Shown: positions 1 through 6,696 of the stretch, piece after piece
Position numbering within the stretch: the stretch's first letter is position 1
Layout of the letters: each line of letters opens with the position of its first letter
Assembly: GCA_016219075.1 (NCBI GenBank)
Contig: JACRCJ010000101.1
Span: forward strand, 1-11,856
DNA: 11,856 bases
From: Deltaproteobacteria bacterium
GTDB taxonomy: Bacteria; Desulfobacterota; GWC2-55-46
Reading direction: 5' to 3'
The notes under the pieces: generated by a model
Told to the model about the DNA's origin: nothing
Seen by the model: only the letters and a program-made list of their open reading frames with translations
Databases searched by the model: none
Program-made: the position numbers and the translations under genes

Positions 1-678
1 GTCATCAGGAAAAACTACCTGAGGTTCGCCGAAGGGGCTGTCCTTATAGAGATGGGGCACACGAAGGTCATCTGCACCGCAACGGTTGAAGAGAGGGTCC
101 CGCCGTTCCTTCAGGGCACCGGAAGGGGCTGGATGACCGCCGAGTATTCGATGCTCCCGCGCTCCTCGAAGAAAAGGATACCGAGGGAGTCGGCCGTCGG
201 CAAGGTAGGCGGAAGGACCCACGAGATACAGAGGCTCATAGGAAGGAGCCTGAGGGCGGTATTCGACCTGAACTCCATAGGCGAGAGGACCGTATATGTG
301 GACTGCGATGTGATCCAGGCCGACGGCGGGACACGGGCGGCTTCTGTGACCGGCGCGTACATAGCGGTATGCGACACCCTTAAAACGCTCCGGGCCGAAG
401 GCTCTTTGAAGATCCTCCCGTCGGTTGAGACCGTGGCCGCCGTGAGCGTCGGCATGGTCGGCGGAAGACCTTATCTGGACCTTACCTACGAGGAGGACTC
501 GCGCGCGGATGTCGACATGAACTTCATCATGACCGGGAGCGGCAAGTTCGTCGAGGTCCAGGGCACCGCCGAGCTTGAGGCCTTCTCAAGGGAAGAGATG
601 AACTCGATGATGGACATGGCCGAAAAGGGGATAAGGGAGTTGAGCGCCATGCAGAGCGATATCCTCAGGGACATGTAA
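1..678 (+). CDS. rph: Ribonuclease PH, 5'-truncated by the window edge
   Basis: RNase PH is a phosphate-dependent 3'-5' exoribonuclease that trims tRNA 3' ends and other RNAs in the cytoplasm. The reading frame is open from base 1, so the start lies upstream. There are 225 residues visible against about 240 in the family, so roughly 15-20 N-terminal residues are missing. The visible protein follows the family throughout: EGAVLIEMGHTKVICTATVE near the start, then GWMTAEYSMLPRSS, GGRTHEIQRLIGRSLR, DCDVIQADGGTRAASVTGAY, and EEDSRADVDMNFIMT with the acidic residues of the phosphorolytic site, then VEVQGTAE. The ATG at 52 lies inside the conserved N-terminal strand and is not the real start. The stop is followed after 11 bases by rdgB, whose ribosome-binding site overlaps the rph stop, so the two genes look co-transcribed. 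Identification is confident; the upstream promoter cannot be seen. Confidence 0.96.
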   Translation, partial: VIRKNYLRFAEGAVLIEMGHTKVICTATVEERVPPFLQGTGRGWMTAEYSMLPRSSKKRIPRESAVGKVGGRTHEIQRLIGRSLRAVFDLNSIGERTVYVDCDVIQADGGTRAASVTGAYIAVCDTLKTLRAEGSLKILPSVETVAAVSVGMVGGRPYLDLTYEEDSRADVDMNFIMTGSGKFVEVQGTAELEAFSREEMNSMMDMAEKGIRELSAMQSDILRDM

Positions 679-689
679 GGAAACCCGCA

Positions 690-1295
690 TTGGGAACGAA
701 GATACTCCTTGCCACCGCTAACAGGGGCAAGATAAAAGAGATAAAAGATATTCTTGAGGGGCTGGACCTCGATATTGTCACTCTTGATGACTACCCCGGG
801 CTTTCCCTGCCGCCCGAAGACGGCTCCACCTTCAGGGAGAACGCCCTTATAAAGGCCCGAGGCGCGGCCTCAAAGACGGGGGTGGCCGTCCTTGCCGACG
901 ACTCCGGGCTCGAGGTCGATTTTCTCGGCGGACTGCCCGGCATCCGCTCGGCGCGCTACGCGGGCACGGGCGCTTCTGACAAAGAGAACTGGCTTAAGCT
1001 CCTCAAAGAGCTTGAAGGGGTGCCCGAGGAAAAACGGCGCGCCCGCTTCAGGTGCGCCCTGGCCCTGGTCTGGCCTGACGGCGAGGAAGAGGTCTTCGAG
1101 GGGAGCCTCGACGGGGTGATACTGGGGGAGCCGAGAGGGGGCCACGGGTTCGGTTATGACCCCGTTTTTTTCATCCCCGGGATGGGCAAAACCGCCGCAG
1201 AACTTACACCAAATGAAAAGAACTCCGTGAGCCACAGGGCAAAGGCCCTTGAAAAACTCAAAAACCGGCTCGAAAACAGATATAAAAAAAGTTAA
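690..1295 (+). CDS. rdgB: XTP/dITP pyrophosphatase (RdgB/HAM1 family)
   Basis: This enzyme hydrolyses non-canonical purine triphosphates (dITP, XTP, ITP) to monophosphates and pyrophosphate, keeping deaminated purines out of nucleic acids. It is cytoplasmic. The 201-residue length fits the family. Visible signatures are the N-terminal substrate loop LLATANRGKIKEI (Asn11, Lys14), Glu50 in the STFRENALIKA helix, ADDSGLEVDFLGGLPG (Asp70, Asp71, metal site), GHGFGYDPVF at 151-160, and NEKNSVSHRAKAL near the C-terminus (Lys177, Ser181-His182-Arg183). The start is TTG at 690. It is chosen because AAGGA at 677-681 sits 8 bases upstream and because the family typically begins right before the KILLAT strand. 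The SD overlaps the rph stop, implying translational coupling. The stop lies in an A-rich tract, and the cold-shock promoter begins only about 20 bases downstream. No terminator is evident between the two. Confidence 0.95.
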   Translation: MGTKILLATANRGKIKEIKDILEGLDLDIVTLDDYPGLSLPPEDGSTFRENALIKARGAASKTGVAVLADDSGLEVDFLGGLPGIRSARYAGTGASDKENWLKLLKELEGVPEEKRRARFRCALALVWPDGEEEVFEGSLDGVILGEPRGGHGFGYDPVFFIPGMGKTAAELTPNEKNSVSHRAKALEKLKNRLENRYKKS

Positions 1296-1315
1296 AAAAA
1301 CCTTTAAGAAGCCGC

Positions 1316-1344
1316 TTGACAATTCCCGGAAAGCCAATTAAACT
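1316..1344 (+). promoter_or_regulatory. Sigma70-type promoter of the cold-shock gene
   Basis: A perfect -35 hexamer TTGACA (1316-1321) is followed by a 17-base spacer and TAAACT (1339-1344), which matches TATAAT at four of six positions. Transcription would start near 1351, giving a leader of about 95 nt before the cold-shock start codon. The site lies immediately downstream of rdgB and gives the small gene its own transcription unit. It is inferred from sequence only. Confidence 0.7.
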
Positions 1345-1354
1345 TACTCAGTAA

Positions 1355-1418
1355 ATAAGTTGGTAGCCGGGTTTGTACGCGAGGTAATGAGCCTGAAGTG
1401 CACAACCCCCTGACTTAT
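1355..1418 (+). promoter_or_regulatory. Foldable 5' leader of the cold-shock mRNA
   Basis: The leader can fold into one long hairpin. ATAAGTTGG (1355-1363) pairs with CTGACTTAT (1410-1418), using two G-U pairs. After an internal loop, GGGTT-T-GT (1369-1376) pairs with ACAACCC (1402-1408), leaving one bulged T. The apical part (1377-1401) can form only short pairings. The hairpin ends 12 bases before a very strong SD (1431-1439). Known cspA-type mRNAs carry long thermosensitive leaders, so a temperature-responsive role is plausible, but no sequence match to a known riboswitch or cold-shock leader was recognised. Confidence 0.45.
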
Positions 1419-1446
1419 GAAATTTTGAAGAAAGGAGGTTCGTGCC

Positions 1447-1647
1447 ATGCCTTCAGGAAAAGTAAAGTGGTTTAATGAGTCAAAGGGTTTCGGCTTCATC
1501 GAGCAGGACACAGGAGAAGATGTCTTTGTTCACTATACTTCGATTCAGGGTAACGGTTTTAAGACACTGAGAGAAGGTCAAAGGGTTGACTTTGAAGTCA
1601 CGCAGGGTCCCAAGGGCCTCAAGGCCGAGAATGTAAACCCGATCTGA
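1447..1647 (+). CDS. CspA-family cold-shock protein
   Basis: This is a 66-residue single-domain OB-fold protein that binds single-stranded RNA and DNA and is generally taken to act as an RNA chaperone. Length and sequence match the family end to end. GKVKWFNESKGFGFI contains RNP-1 (KGFGFI, residues 13-18), VFVHY (26-30) is RNP-2, and the C-terminal strand GPKGLKAENV is typical. The ATG at 1447 follows the near-perfect SD AAAGGAGGT (1431-1439) at 7 bases. Transcription appears independent, with a promoter at 1316-1344, a foldable leader, and a strong terminator at 1666-1703. Base use is clearly more AT-rich than the neighbours (many AAA, AAG, TTT, GTA and GAA codons), as expected for a very highly expressed gene; recent transfer is the alternative. 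The family is certain. Which Csp paralogue it is, and whether it is induced by cold, cannot be read from the sequence. Confidence 0.95.
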   Translation: MPSGKVKWFNESKGFGFIEQDTGEDVFVHYTSIQGNGFKTLREGQRVDFEVTQGPKGLKAENVNPI

Positions 1648-1665
1648 TCCGTTTGATTAGCTGGC

Positions 1666-1703
1666 AAAAAGGCCCTCATCTTGCCGGGTGAGGGCCTTTT
1701 TTT
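1666..1703 (+). terminator. Rho-independent terminator after the cold-shock gene
   Basis: GGCCCTCATC (1671-1680) pairs with GGTGAGGGCC (1687-1696), with one wobble pair and a six-base loop. A run of seven T follows (1697-1703). An A-run just before the stem (1666-1670) could extend pairing into the T-tract. It separates the cold-shock gene from citrate synthase. Confidence 0.92.
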
Positions 1704-1770
1704 ATTAAAGGTCTCTGCAAAGAGGCGGTTTCACCGGGATCCTTAACAGTAAAAGAGAAGTGAAGACACC

Positions 1771-2937
1771 ATGGAAGAGAGACTGATAATGGACCTGGTC
1801 CCCGGGCTTGAGGGGATACCGGCCGCGGAGTCCGCCATAAGTTACATCGACGGGGACGAGGGGATACTGGAGTACAGGGGCATCCCGATAGAGACGCTCG
1901 CAGTGAAGAGTAACTTCATCGAGGTGGCGTACCTCCTGATATTCGGGGAACTCCCGGACAGGGACGAGTACGAAAGGTTCAAATCAGATGTAACATACCA
2001 TACGAGACTTAAGCTCAAGATACTGAGGATGATGGAGTGGCTCCCCGAAAACGGCCACCCGATGCATTATCTCCAGGCCGTTACCTCGGCCATGGGCATG
2101 TACTACCCGGCGCGCGACACCCTCGATGAGGAGGTGAGGTACTGGTCGGCCGTCAGGCTCATCGCGAAGCTTCCGACGATAGTGGCCGCCAGCCACAGAC
2201 TCAAGCACGGGGACGAGCCGATAAAGCCGAGGAACGACCTCTCCTTCGCCGCGAACTTCTACTACATGCTCTTTGAGCGTGAGCCTCTCCCTCTCGTCGA
2301 GAGGATACTCGATACGATGCTTACGCTGCACGCCGACCACACGATGAACGCCTCGACCTTCAGCTCCAGAGTCGTCGGCTCCACCCTGGCCGACCCCTAC
2401 ACGATAGTCTCTTCCGCCATAGGGACCCTTTCGGGGCCGCTACACGGAGGGGCCAACGAAGAGGTCGTGCGCATGCTCGCCGAGATAGGGACGAAGGAGA
2501 ACGTGCGCCCCTACATCGAGGCCCGGCTCGAAAGAAAAGAGAAGATAATGGGCATCGGCCACAGGGTATACAAGACCAGGGACCCCAGGGGCGAGGTCCT
2601 GAAGGGCTTCATAGAGGAGCTGATAGCGCACAAGGATATCGATTCAGGGGTATTCGAGCTCTCCAAAGAGGTAGAGTTGGTTGTGGCCGAGAGGCTTACC
2701 GGCAAGAACCTCCATCCGAACGTGGACTTCTACTCGGGGATAGTATTCAACGGCATGGGCATCCCCACGGACCTCTTTACCCCGATATTCGCGATGGGCA
2801 GGGTGGCCGGATGGCTCGCCCACTGGATGGAGCAGCTGAAGACCAACCGCATATACCGTCCCACACAGAAGTATATAGGCAAGAGAAAAGAGCCGTACAT
2901 ACCGATGGAAGAGAGGAAGCGGGCCACGGCGCGGTGA
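1771..2937 (+). CDS. gltA: Citrate synthase
   Basis: Citrate synthase condenses oxaloacetate and acetyl-CoA to citrate, the entry step of the TCA cycle. The 388 residues match the short-form bacterial enzyme. Family landmarks run from GLEGIPAAESAISYIDGDEG at the N-terminus, through LHADHTMNASTFSSRVVGST (residues 186-205), to the three catalytic positions: His225 in GPLHGGANEEV, His264 in GIGHRVYKTRDPRG, and Asp319 in NVDFYSG. No key residue is missing. The start at 1771 has only a weak upstream SD (GAGAAG, 1755-1760). A second in-frame ATG at 1789 (Met7) sits just before the conserved block and has purine-rich sequence ahead of it, so the true protein may be six residues shorter. A closely related 2-methylcitrate synthase cannot be excluded, but no prp genes are nearby. 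No clear promoter was found in 1704-1770. A large hairpin covers the stop codon. Confidence 0.93.
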   Translation: MEERLIMDLVPGLEGIPAAESAISYIDGDEGILEYRGIPIETLAVKSNFIEVAYLLIFGELPDRDEYERFKSDVTYHTRLKLKILRMMEWLPENGHPMHYLQAVTSAMGMYYPARDTLDEEVRYWSAVRLIAKLPTIVAASHRLKHGDEPIKPRNDLSFAANFYYMLFEREPLPLVERILDTMLTLHADHTMNASTFSSRVVGSTLADPYTIVSSAIGTLSGPLHGGANEEVVRMLAEIGTKENVRPYIEARLERKEKIMGIGHRVYKTRDPRGEVLKGFIEELIAHKDIDSGVFELSKEVELVVAERLTGKNLHPNVDFYSGIVFNGMGIPTDLFTPIFAMGRVAGWLAHWMEQLKTNRIYRPTQKYIGKRKEPYIPMEERKRATAR

Positions 2938-2961
2938 GTTTTCACCGCTCAAGGCCCGCTT
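2917..2961 (+). other. Nested hairpin over the citrate synthase stop codon
   Basis: Two perfect nested stems are visible. The outer stem is AAGCGGGCC (2917-2925) with GGCCCGCTT (2953-2961), 9 bp. The inner stem is GCGGTGA (2931-2937, containing the stop) with TCACCGC (2942-2948), 7 bp around a four-base loop. The internal loops are five and four bases. No T-run follows, so this is not a standard intrinsic terminator. It ends 7 bases before the start of the ChaN-like gene and would enclose that gene's upstream translation-initiation region. A role in attenuation, translational coupling or mRNA 3'-end protection is inference. Confidence 0.6.
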
Positions 2962-2968
2962 AACCGAC

Positions 2969-3811
2969 ATGCCGAAAAAAAAGACCCTCTTAAACCTGCT
3001 CATTTCCGCCGCGGCGCTCTTCGCGCTGTCCGGCTGCATGAGCAACTCCATCCTGAATGTGGCTGAGAGGCGTGTGGTGGAGTTCCCCGAGCTTGTCGAT
3101 GGCATAAAGGGCTACAGGCTCATCTTCGTCGGCGAGATGCACGACAAGAAATGGACGCACACCGCGCAGCTCAAGGTCATAAGCGCCCTCAAGGAGGCCG
3201 GAGTCAATGTCTCCATAGGCGTTGAGATGTTCAGGAAGGAGAGCCAGAAAGACCTCGACGGCTGGGTAGCCGGCACGATGAGCGAAGAGGAGTTCGGCGC
3301 GGTATACAGGAAGAACTGGGGGCTGCCGTGGAGGCAGTACAGGGAGATATTCCTTTACGCGAGGGATAAAAAAGTGCCTGTCGTCGCCCTTAACATATCC
3401 CGCAAGATCATACACCAGGTCTTCACAAAGGGCTTTCATGCCCTCGGCCCTGAAGACCTCAAAGAGCTCGGCGACATCGAGTGCAGCGTGGACAAGCCCT
3501 ACGAGGAGTTCATCCGCGAGGCGATGGAGGAGCACGACCTGAAGGACGCGAGCTTTCAGAACTTCTGCGAGGCCCAGATGGTGTGGGACAGCACAATGGC
3601 AAGGAACTCGGTGGAGTATCTGAAGGATAACAACGGAGCCACGCTGGTGGTGTTGGCCGGCTCCGGACATTCGTGGAAGCGCGGCATCCCCGCGCAGGTC
3701 GGTAAACGGTCCGATATAAAGTTCGTTGTGATAATCCCCGAGGCCGAGGACAAGCCCTCAAGGGAGAACGTGACCGCCATGGACGCCGATTACCTGTGGC
3801 TCAGGTGGTGA
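2969..3811 (+). CDS. ChaN-like lipoprotein (haem-binding uptake, Tiki-like fold)
   Basis: This 280-residue predicted lipoprotein has a positively charged N-terminus (MPKKK), a hydrophobic stretch (residues 7-20) and the lipobox LSGC, with lipidated Cys23. Met24, not Asp, follows the Cys, so outer-membrane sorting is likely if the cell has a Lol system. The mature domain matches the ChaN family (DUF399): IFVGEMHDK (52-60), IGVEMFRKE (83-91), YRKNWGLPW (113-121), FCEAQMVWDSTMA (199-211) and VVLAGSGHSW (227-236). Campylobacter ChaN binds haem and is iron-regulated; the wider superfamily includes Tiki metalloproteases, so a peptidase role remains possible. The start at 2969 is set by the signal peptide. 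No good SD is visible, only AAGG 14 bases upstream within a strong hairpin. It lies 31 bases after gltA and may be translated by read-through coupling. Its 3' end overlaps the convergent response-regulator gene by 11 bp. Confidence 0.85.
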   Translation: MPKKKTLLNLLISAAALFALSGCMSNSILNVAERRVVEFPELVDGIKGYRLIFVGEMHDKKWTHTAQLKVISALKEAGVNVSIGVEMFRKESQKDLDGWVAGTMSEEEFGAVYRKNWGLPWRQYREIFLYARDKKVPVVALNISRKIIHQVFTKGFHALGPEDLKELGDIECSVDKPYEEFIREAMEEHDLKDASFQNFCEAQMVWDSTMARNSVEYLKDNNGATLVVLAGSGHSWKRGIPAQVGKRSDIKFVVIIPEAEDKPSRENVTAMDADYLWLRW

Positions 3812-4910
3812 TGCGCGCCAGCTTGTACTCCTCCCGGTTCTCGTCAAAGAGCCGTTTGAACTCTTCCGAGCAGTCGCGGTAAGCCTCGTAGATGACGGGG
3901 TCGAACCTGGCCTTCATGCCGTCGATGATCCCGGTGCTCTTCCCGTGGTCGAAGGCATCCTTGTAGGGGCGCTTGCTCCTCAAGGCGTCGTATATGTCGA
4001 CGAGATGCACGACCCTGCCGGAGACAGGGATCTCCTCTCCCCTTATCCCGTTGGGGTAGCCCTCTCCGTTCCATGTCTCGTGGTGGTTAAGCGCTATCTC
4101 CTGGGCGGTTTTCAATATCCCGGAGTCCGAGTCCCTCAATATGTCGGCGCCTATGACAGTGTGCATCTTCATTATCGCGGACTCCCCGGGGGTGTGCGCG
4201 CCCGGCTTCAGCAGTATCGAATCCGGTATCCCGATCTTGCCGACATCGTGCATGGGGGAGGCGAAAAATATCGTTTCCACTTCCTGCTCCTTGAGCCCGA
4301 GGGACCGGGCCAGGAGCTGGGAGTAAAGGCTTATCCTCTTGATGTGGCCGCCGGTCTCCTTGTCCCTGTACTCGGCGGCAAGGGTGAGCCTGTAGACCGT
4401 CTCTATGTAGCCGTACTTTATCTTCTCGAAGGCGTCTTCGAGCTCGGCCGTCTTGCTCATGACCTCGCCCTCGAGCATCTTTCCGTGCTCGACGAGGAAG
4501 TCCTCGTACTTCTTTACCTTAAGGATGTTTCTGACCCTGACCTTGAACTCGGCCTCGTCGATGGGCTTGTTCAAGAGTTCGTCGGCCCCGTACTCAAGCC
4601 CGTTTACCTTTGACTCCTTGTCTGAAAGGGATGTGACGATAAGGACGGGCGTGTGCATGGTAAGCGGGTCTTCCTTGAGGCGCCTGGTAACCTCGAAGCC
4701 GCTCATCCCGGGCATCACGACATCTATTATCAGCAGGTCGGGATGGTACTTGCGGAACTTCTCCAGCGCCTCCAGGCCGTTTTCCACGGTCATGCAGTCA
4801 AACCCCATCTCGGCTACGAGGTCCGCGTATATCTTCAGGTAGAACCTGTCGTCATCGGCTATGAGAATCCTCGGCTGTTTGGCGGAGAATATCGGAAGAC
4901 CTTCGTTCAT
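3801..4910 (-). CDS. Response regulator with receiver and HD-GYP domains (probable c-di-GMP phosphodiesterase)
   Basis: This is a 369-residue, two-domain cytoplasmic signalling protein. The N-terminal receiver (about residues 12-132) has the acidic pair Asp20-Asp21, phosphoacceptor Asp63 in LLIIDVVMPGMSG, Thr93, and Lys115 in LNKP. A helical linker (about 133-170), possibly coiled-coil, leads to an HD-GYP domain (about 165-360). That domain carries HIKRISLYSQLLA, His221-Asp222 in SPMHDVGKIGIPD, HTVIGADIL, NHHETWNGEGYPNG with GYP at 284-286, and VDIYDAL with Asp305 and Asp308. HD-GYP enzymes hydrolyse cyclic di-GMP. All metal and signature residues appear intact, so the protein is probably active and controlled by phosphorylation. 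No cognate histidine kinase is in the window. GAAGGG just before the ATG is the likely SD. The gene is transcribed divergently from the M23 peptidase gene and converges on, and overlaps, the ChaN-like gene. The output process is unknown. Confidence 0.93.
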   Translation of the reverse strand: MNEGLPIFSAKQPRILIADDDRFYLKIYADLVAEMGFDCMTVENGLEALEKFRKYHPDLLIIDVVMPGMSGFEVTRRLKEDPLTMHTPVLIVTSLSDKESKVNGLEYGADELLNKPIDEAEFKVRVRNILKVKKYEDFLVEHGKMLEGEVMSKTAELEDAFEKIKYGYIETVYRLTLAAEYRDKETGGHIKRISLYSQLLARSLGLKEQEVETIFFASPMHDVGKIGIPDSILLKPGAHTPGESAIMKMHTVIGADILRDSDSGILKTAQEIALNHHETWNGEGYPNGIRGEEIPVSGRVVHLVDIYDALRSKRPYKDAFDHGKSTGIIDGMKARFDPVIYEAYRDCSEEFKRLFDENREEYKLARITT

Positions 4911-4956
4911 AGATCCCTTCGACCCTGTTTAGCGACGGCGCGGCCCTGACATGAAA

Positions 4957-4985
4957 AGATTATTACGAAGCCACCCGGATGTCAA
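4957..4985 (-). promoter_or_regulatory. Probable promoter of the HD-GYP regulator gene
   Basis: Read on the minus strand, a perfect TTGACA lies at 4985-4980. It is followed by either AATAAT (4964-4959, spacer 15) or TAATCT (4962-4957, spacer 17). Transcription would begin near 4950, about 40 nt before the start codon. The -35 box is convincing; the exact -10 box is ambiguous. Confidence 0.55.
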
Positions 4986-5063
4986 GCCCTACGGAGGAGA
5001 AATACCGGCGGGTGTGCGGTTTCGGCATGCCGGGCGCAAGACGCGATACCGCTAAAACAGTCC

Positions 5064-5092
5064 TTGACATGAAATATCTAATCTACTATTAT
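5064..5092 (+). promoter_or_regulatory. Sigma70-type promoter of the M23 peptidase gene
   Basis: Perfect TTGACA (5064-5069), a 17-base spacer and TATTAT (5087-5092, five of six to consensus) form one of the strongest promoter matches in the window. The start site near 5099 leaves a short leader of about 20 nt carrying the GAGGAGAG SD (5107-5114). A 10-bp palindrome CGGCATGCCG (5023-5032) lies upstream, between the two divergent promoters, and could be an operator for either. Confidence 0.75.
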
Positions 5093-5118
5093 TAAAAAAA
5101 ATTTTCGAGGAGAGAATA

Positions 5119-6489
5119 TTGACCGAACTTTCTGGTAATGGTTCCGGCAGAAAACTCTTTAAGCCCCTTTTAATAGCGGCACTCACGGGCACGGCGTTCT
5201 TCCTCTCCGCGCTCTTCCTGTTAAGTCCAGACGCTCTATCCCAAAAGATCTCAGACGAAGGTGTCGCCGAAGACTCGACGCCGCCCCCGGCCGAGCCGGC
5301 AGCGGCCGAGCCCGCCGCCGGGCCCCGAGAGGACCTCAAGAGGTACGACTTCAAGGTCACAGACAGCAAGACCTTTTACTACTTCATGTCGCTTCTCAAT
5401 GTCAGCGGGGCGGATATACAAGCGATCGTAAAGGAGGCTGAGCCGGTATATGACTTGAGACAATTGAGCACCGACTCGGTCGTCAAGGCCTTCACCGACA
5501 AAGACGCGCTAAGAAGGGTAGAGTACGGGTTCAGCGATTATGAAACACTCGTGGTCGAGCGCGCCCCCGACGGCTCGTTCAAGGCCACGAGGTCGGAGCT
5601 GCCCCACGAGGTCCGCGTATCAAGGATAGCGGGCACCATCGAGAACTCTCTGTACGAGGACGGCACCAGGGCCGGGGCCGACCCGACTACCGTCATGGCG
5701 CTCTCGGACGTATTCGCGTGGGATGTGGACTTCGCCTCCGACATAAGGAAGGGCGACTCGTTCAACATATTGACGGAGGTCCTCTACGTGGAGGGGCGCC
5801 CGGTAAGGACCGGCAAGATACTCGGCGCCGAGATGGTCAACGAAGGCAGGAAGTACACGGCCATATACTTCGAGGGCGGCTCCGGCGCGAGCTACTACGA
5901 CGAGAACGGCAAGTCCTTGAGAAGGACGCTTCTTAAGTCCCCACTGAGGTTCCGCAGGATAACGAGCAGGTTCACGAAGAGCCGTTTCCACCCGATATTG
6001 AAGCGCTACAGGGCCCACCACGGCATAGACTACGGGGCGCCCACCGGGACCCCGGTCGAGTCCGCAGGGTCCGGCAAGGTTACCTACTCGGGATGGAAGA
6101 GCGGCTACGGGAACTTCGTCGTGATAAAGCACAGCAACAACTACTCGACCGCTTACGGTCATCTCTCAAGGATTAAGGGGGGAGTAAGGGCGGGTGCGAA
6201 GGTCGACCAGGGCGATGTCATCGGGTTTGTCGGCTCGACCGGGATATCGACGGGGCCGCACCTGCACTACGAGGTAAGGCTCGGTAAGACCCTCATAAAC
6301 CCGTTGAGCATAAAACCGGTCCCCGACGCGTCGGTACCAAAAAAAGACCTGGAGAGGTTTTTAGCGCTGAAGGACGAGATTACGAGGGACCTTCTGAGCA
6401 AAGATACGCTTGTGGCTACAAGCACGGCCCCAGGGGCCGCGGATAACCCAACGCCTGAAGACCTTTCGGCTTCATTGCGGCAGCCATAG
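5119..6489 (+). CDS. M23 family murein DD-endopeptidase (MepM-like)
   Basis: This is a 456-residue membrane-anchored peptidoglycan hydrolase. A transmembrane or uncleaved signal segment (about 13-36) is followed by a Pro/Ala/Glu-rich linker (about 53-70). A MepM-like N-terminal region (about 74-275) begins with FKVTDSKTFYYFMSLLNVSG and continues to VYDLRQL. The LytM/M23 domain (about 285-395) has Zn ligands His300 and Asp304 in HHGIDYGAP, His348 in YGHLS, and HLH (381-383) in GPHLHYEV. All catalytic residues are present, so it should cleave peptide cross-links rather than act as a degenerate EnvC-type activator. A hydrophilic tail of about 60 residues follows. The start is TTG at 5119, with GAGGAGAG ending 4 bases upstream. 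The gene has its own promoter and a strong terminator, so it is probably monocistronic. It resembles E. coli MepM in size (440 aa) and layout. Its exact substrate bond is inferred from the family. Confidence 0.9.
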   Translation: MTELSGNGSGRKLFKPLLIAALTGTAFFLSALFLLSPDALSQKISDEGVAEDSTPPPAEPAAAEPAAGPREDLKRYDFKVTDSKTFYYFMSLLNVSGADIQAIVKEAEPVYDLRQLSTDSVVKAFTDKDALRRVEYGFSDYETLVVERAPDGSFKATRSELPHEVRVSRIAGTIENSLYEDGTRAGADPTTVMALSDVFAWDVDFASDIRKGDSFNILTEVLYVEGRPVRTGKILGAEMVNEGRKYTAIYFEGGSGASYYDENGKSLRRTLLKSPLRFRRITSRFTKSRFHPILKRYRAHHGIDYGAPTGTPVESAGSGKVTYSGWKSGYGNFVVIKHSNNYSTAYGHLSRIKGGVRAGAKVDQGDVIGFVGSTGISTGPHLHYEVRLGKTLINPLSIKPVPDASVPKKDLERFLALKDEITRDLLSKDTLVATSTAPGAADNPTPEDLSASLRQP

Positions 6490-6523
6490 AGTAAGGGTGT
6501 TGACCGGGGATCGGATACGCAAG

Positions 6524-6556
6524 GGACGCCTTTTTAGCATAAAGGCGTCCTTTTTT
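6524..6556 (+). terminator. Rho-independent terminator after the M23 gene
   Basis: A perfect 10-bp stem, GGACGCCTTT (6524-6533) with AAAGGCGTCC (6541-6550), encloses a seven-base loop and is followed by six T (6551-6556). It terminates the plus-strand peptidase transcript. There is no T-run on the other side, so it does not look bidirectional. Confidence 0.95.
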
Positions 6557-6573
6557 GTGTGGGTGGGGAAGGG

Positions 6574-6696
6574 TCAGTGGTGCCCCATTGTCAGCGCCAC
6601 CGGCAGCATGTAGTAGGCCGCTAAAGCAAACGCGAAGATAGCCGATACGGTAACGGCCGCGTTAATGATCTTTTCCTTATTTTTTTTATTCTCCAT
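6574..6696 (-). CDS. Small single-helix membrane protein, 40 residues
   Basis: An ATG at 6696 opens 40 codons ending in TGA at 6576-6574. The product has a Lys/Asn-rich cytoplasmic start (MENKKNKEK) and one hydrophobic helix (about residues 10-36, including VTVSAIFAFALAAYYML). It ends in the short tail MGHH. GGAGG (6711-6707) lies 10 bases upstream of the ATG. The charge pattern (positive N-terminus, long apolar run) is that of a real N-in membrane peptide rather than random sequence, and no gene opposes it. The family is not recognised. The terminal His-His could bind a metal or haem, but that is speculation. Such proteins often act as small subunits of membrane complexes; the neighbouring minus-strand membrane protein at 6955-7359 is a possible partner. 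There is an uninterrupted AT-rich stretch of codons 3-8, and no terminator was found after it on the minus strand. Confidence 0.7.
   Translation of the reverse strand: MENKKNKEKIINAAVTVSAIFAFALAAYYMLPVALTMGHH

Noticed and set aside
1321..1376. Resemblance to a c-di-GMP-I (GEMM) riboswitch, because AAAGCC and GGTAGCCGGGTT occur in the cold-shock leader
   Set aside because: The required 5' half with the conserved receptor elements is missing, and the promoter occupies its place. Only the short 3'-like words match.
2990..3670. Minus-strand open frame of 226 codons
   Set aside because: It is antisense to the ChaN-like gene, with no family signature; the plus-strand protein has lipobox and domain motifs.
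3945..4613. Long plus-strand open frame of 222 codons opposite the HD-GYP gene
   Set aside because: It lies wholly inside the clearly coding response-regulator gene on the other strand, has no recognisable domain, and its composition is that of a shadow frame.
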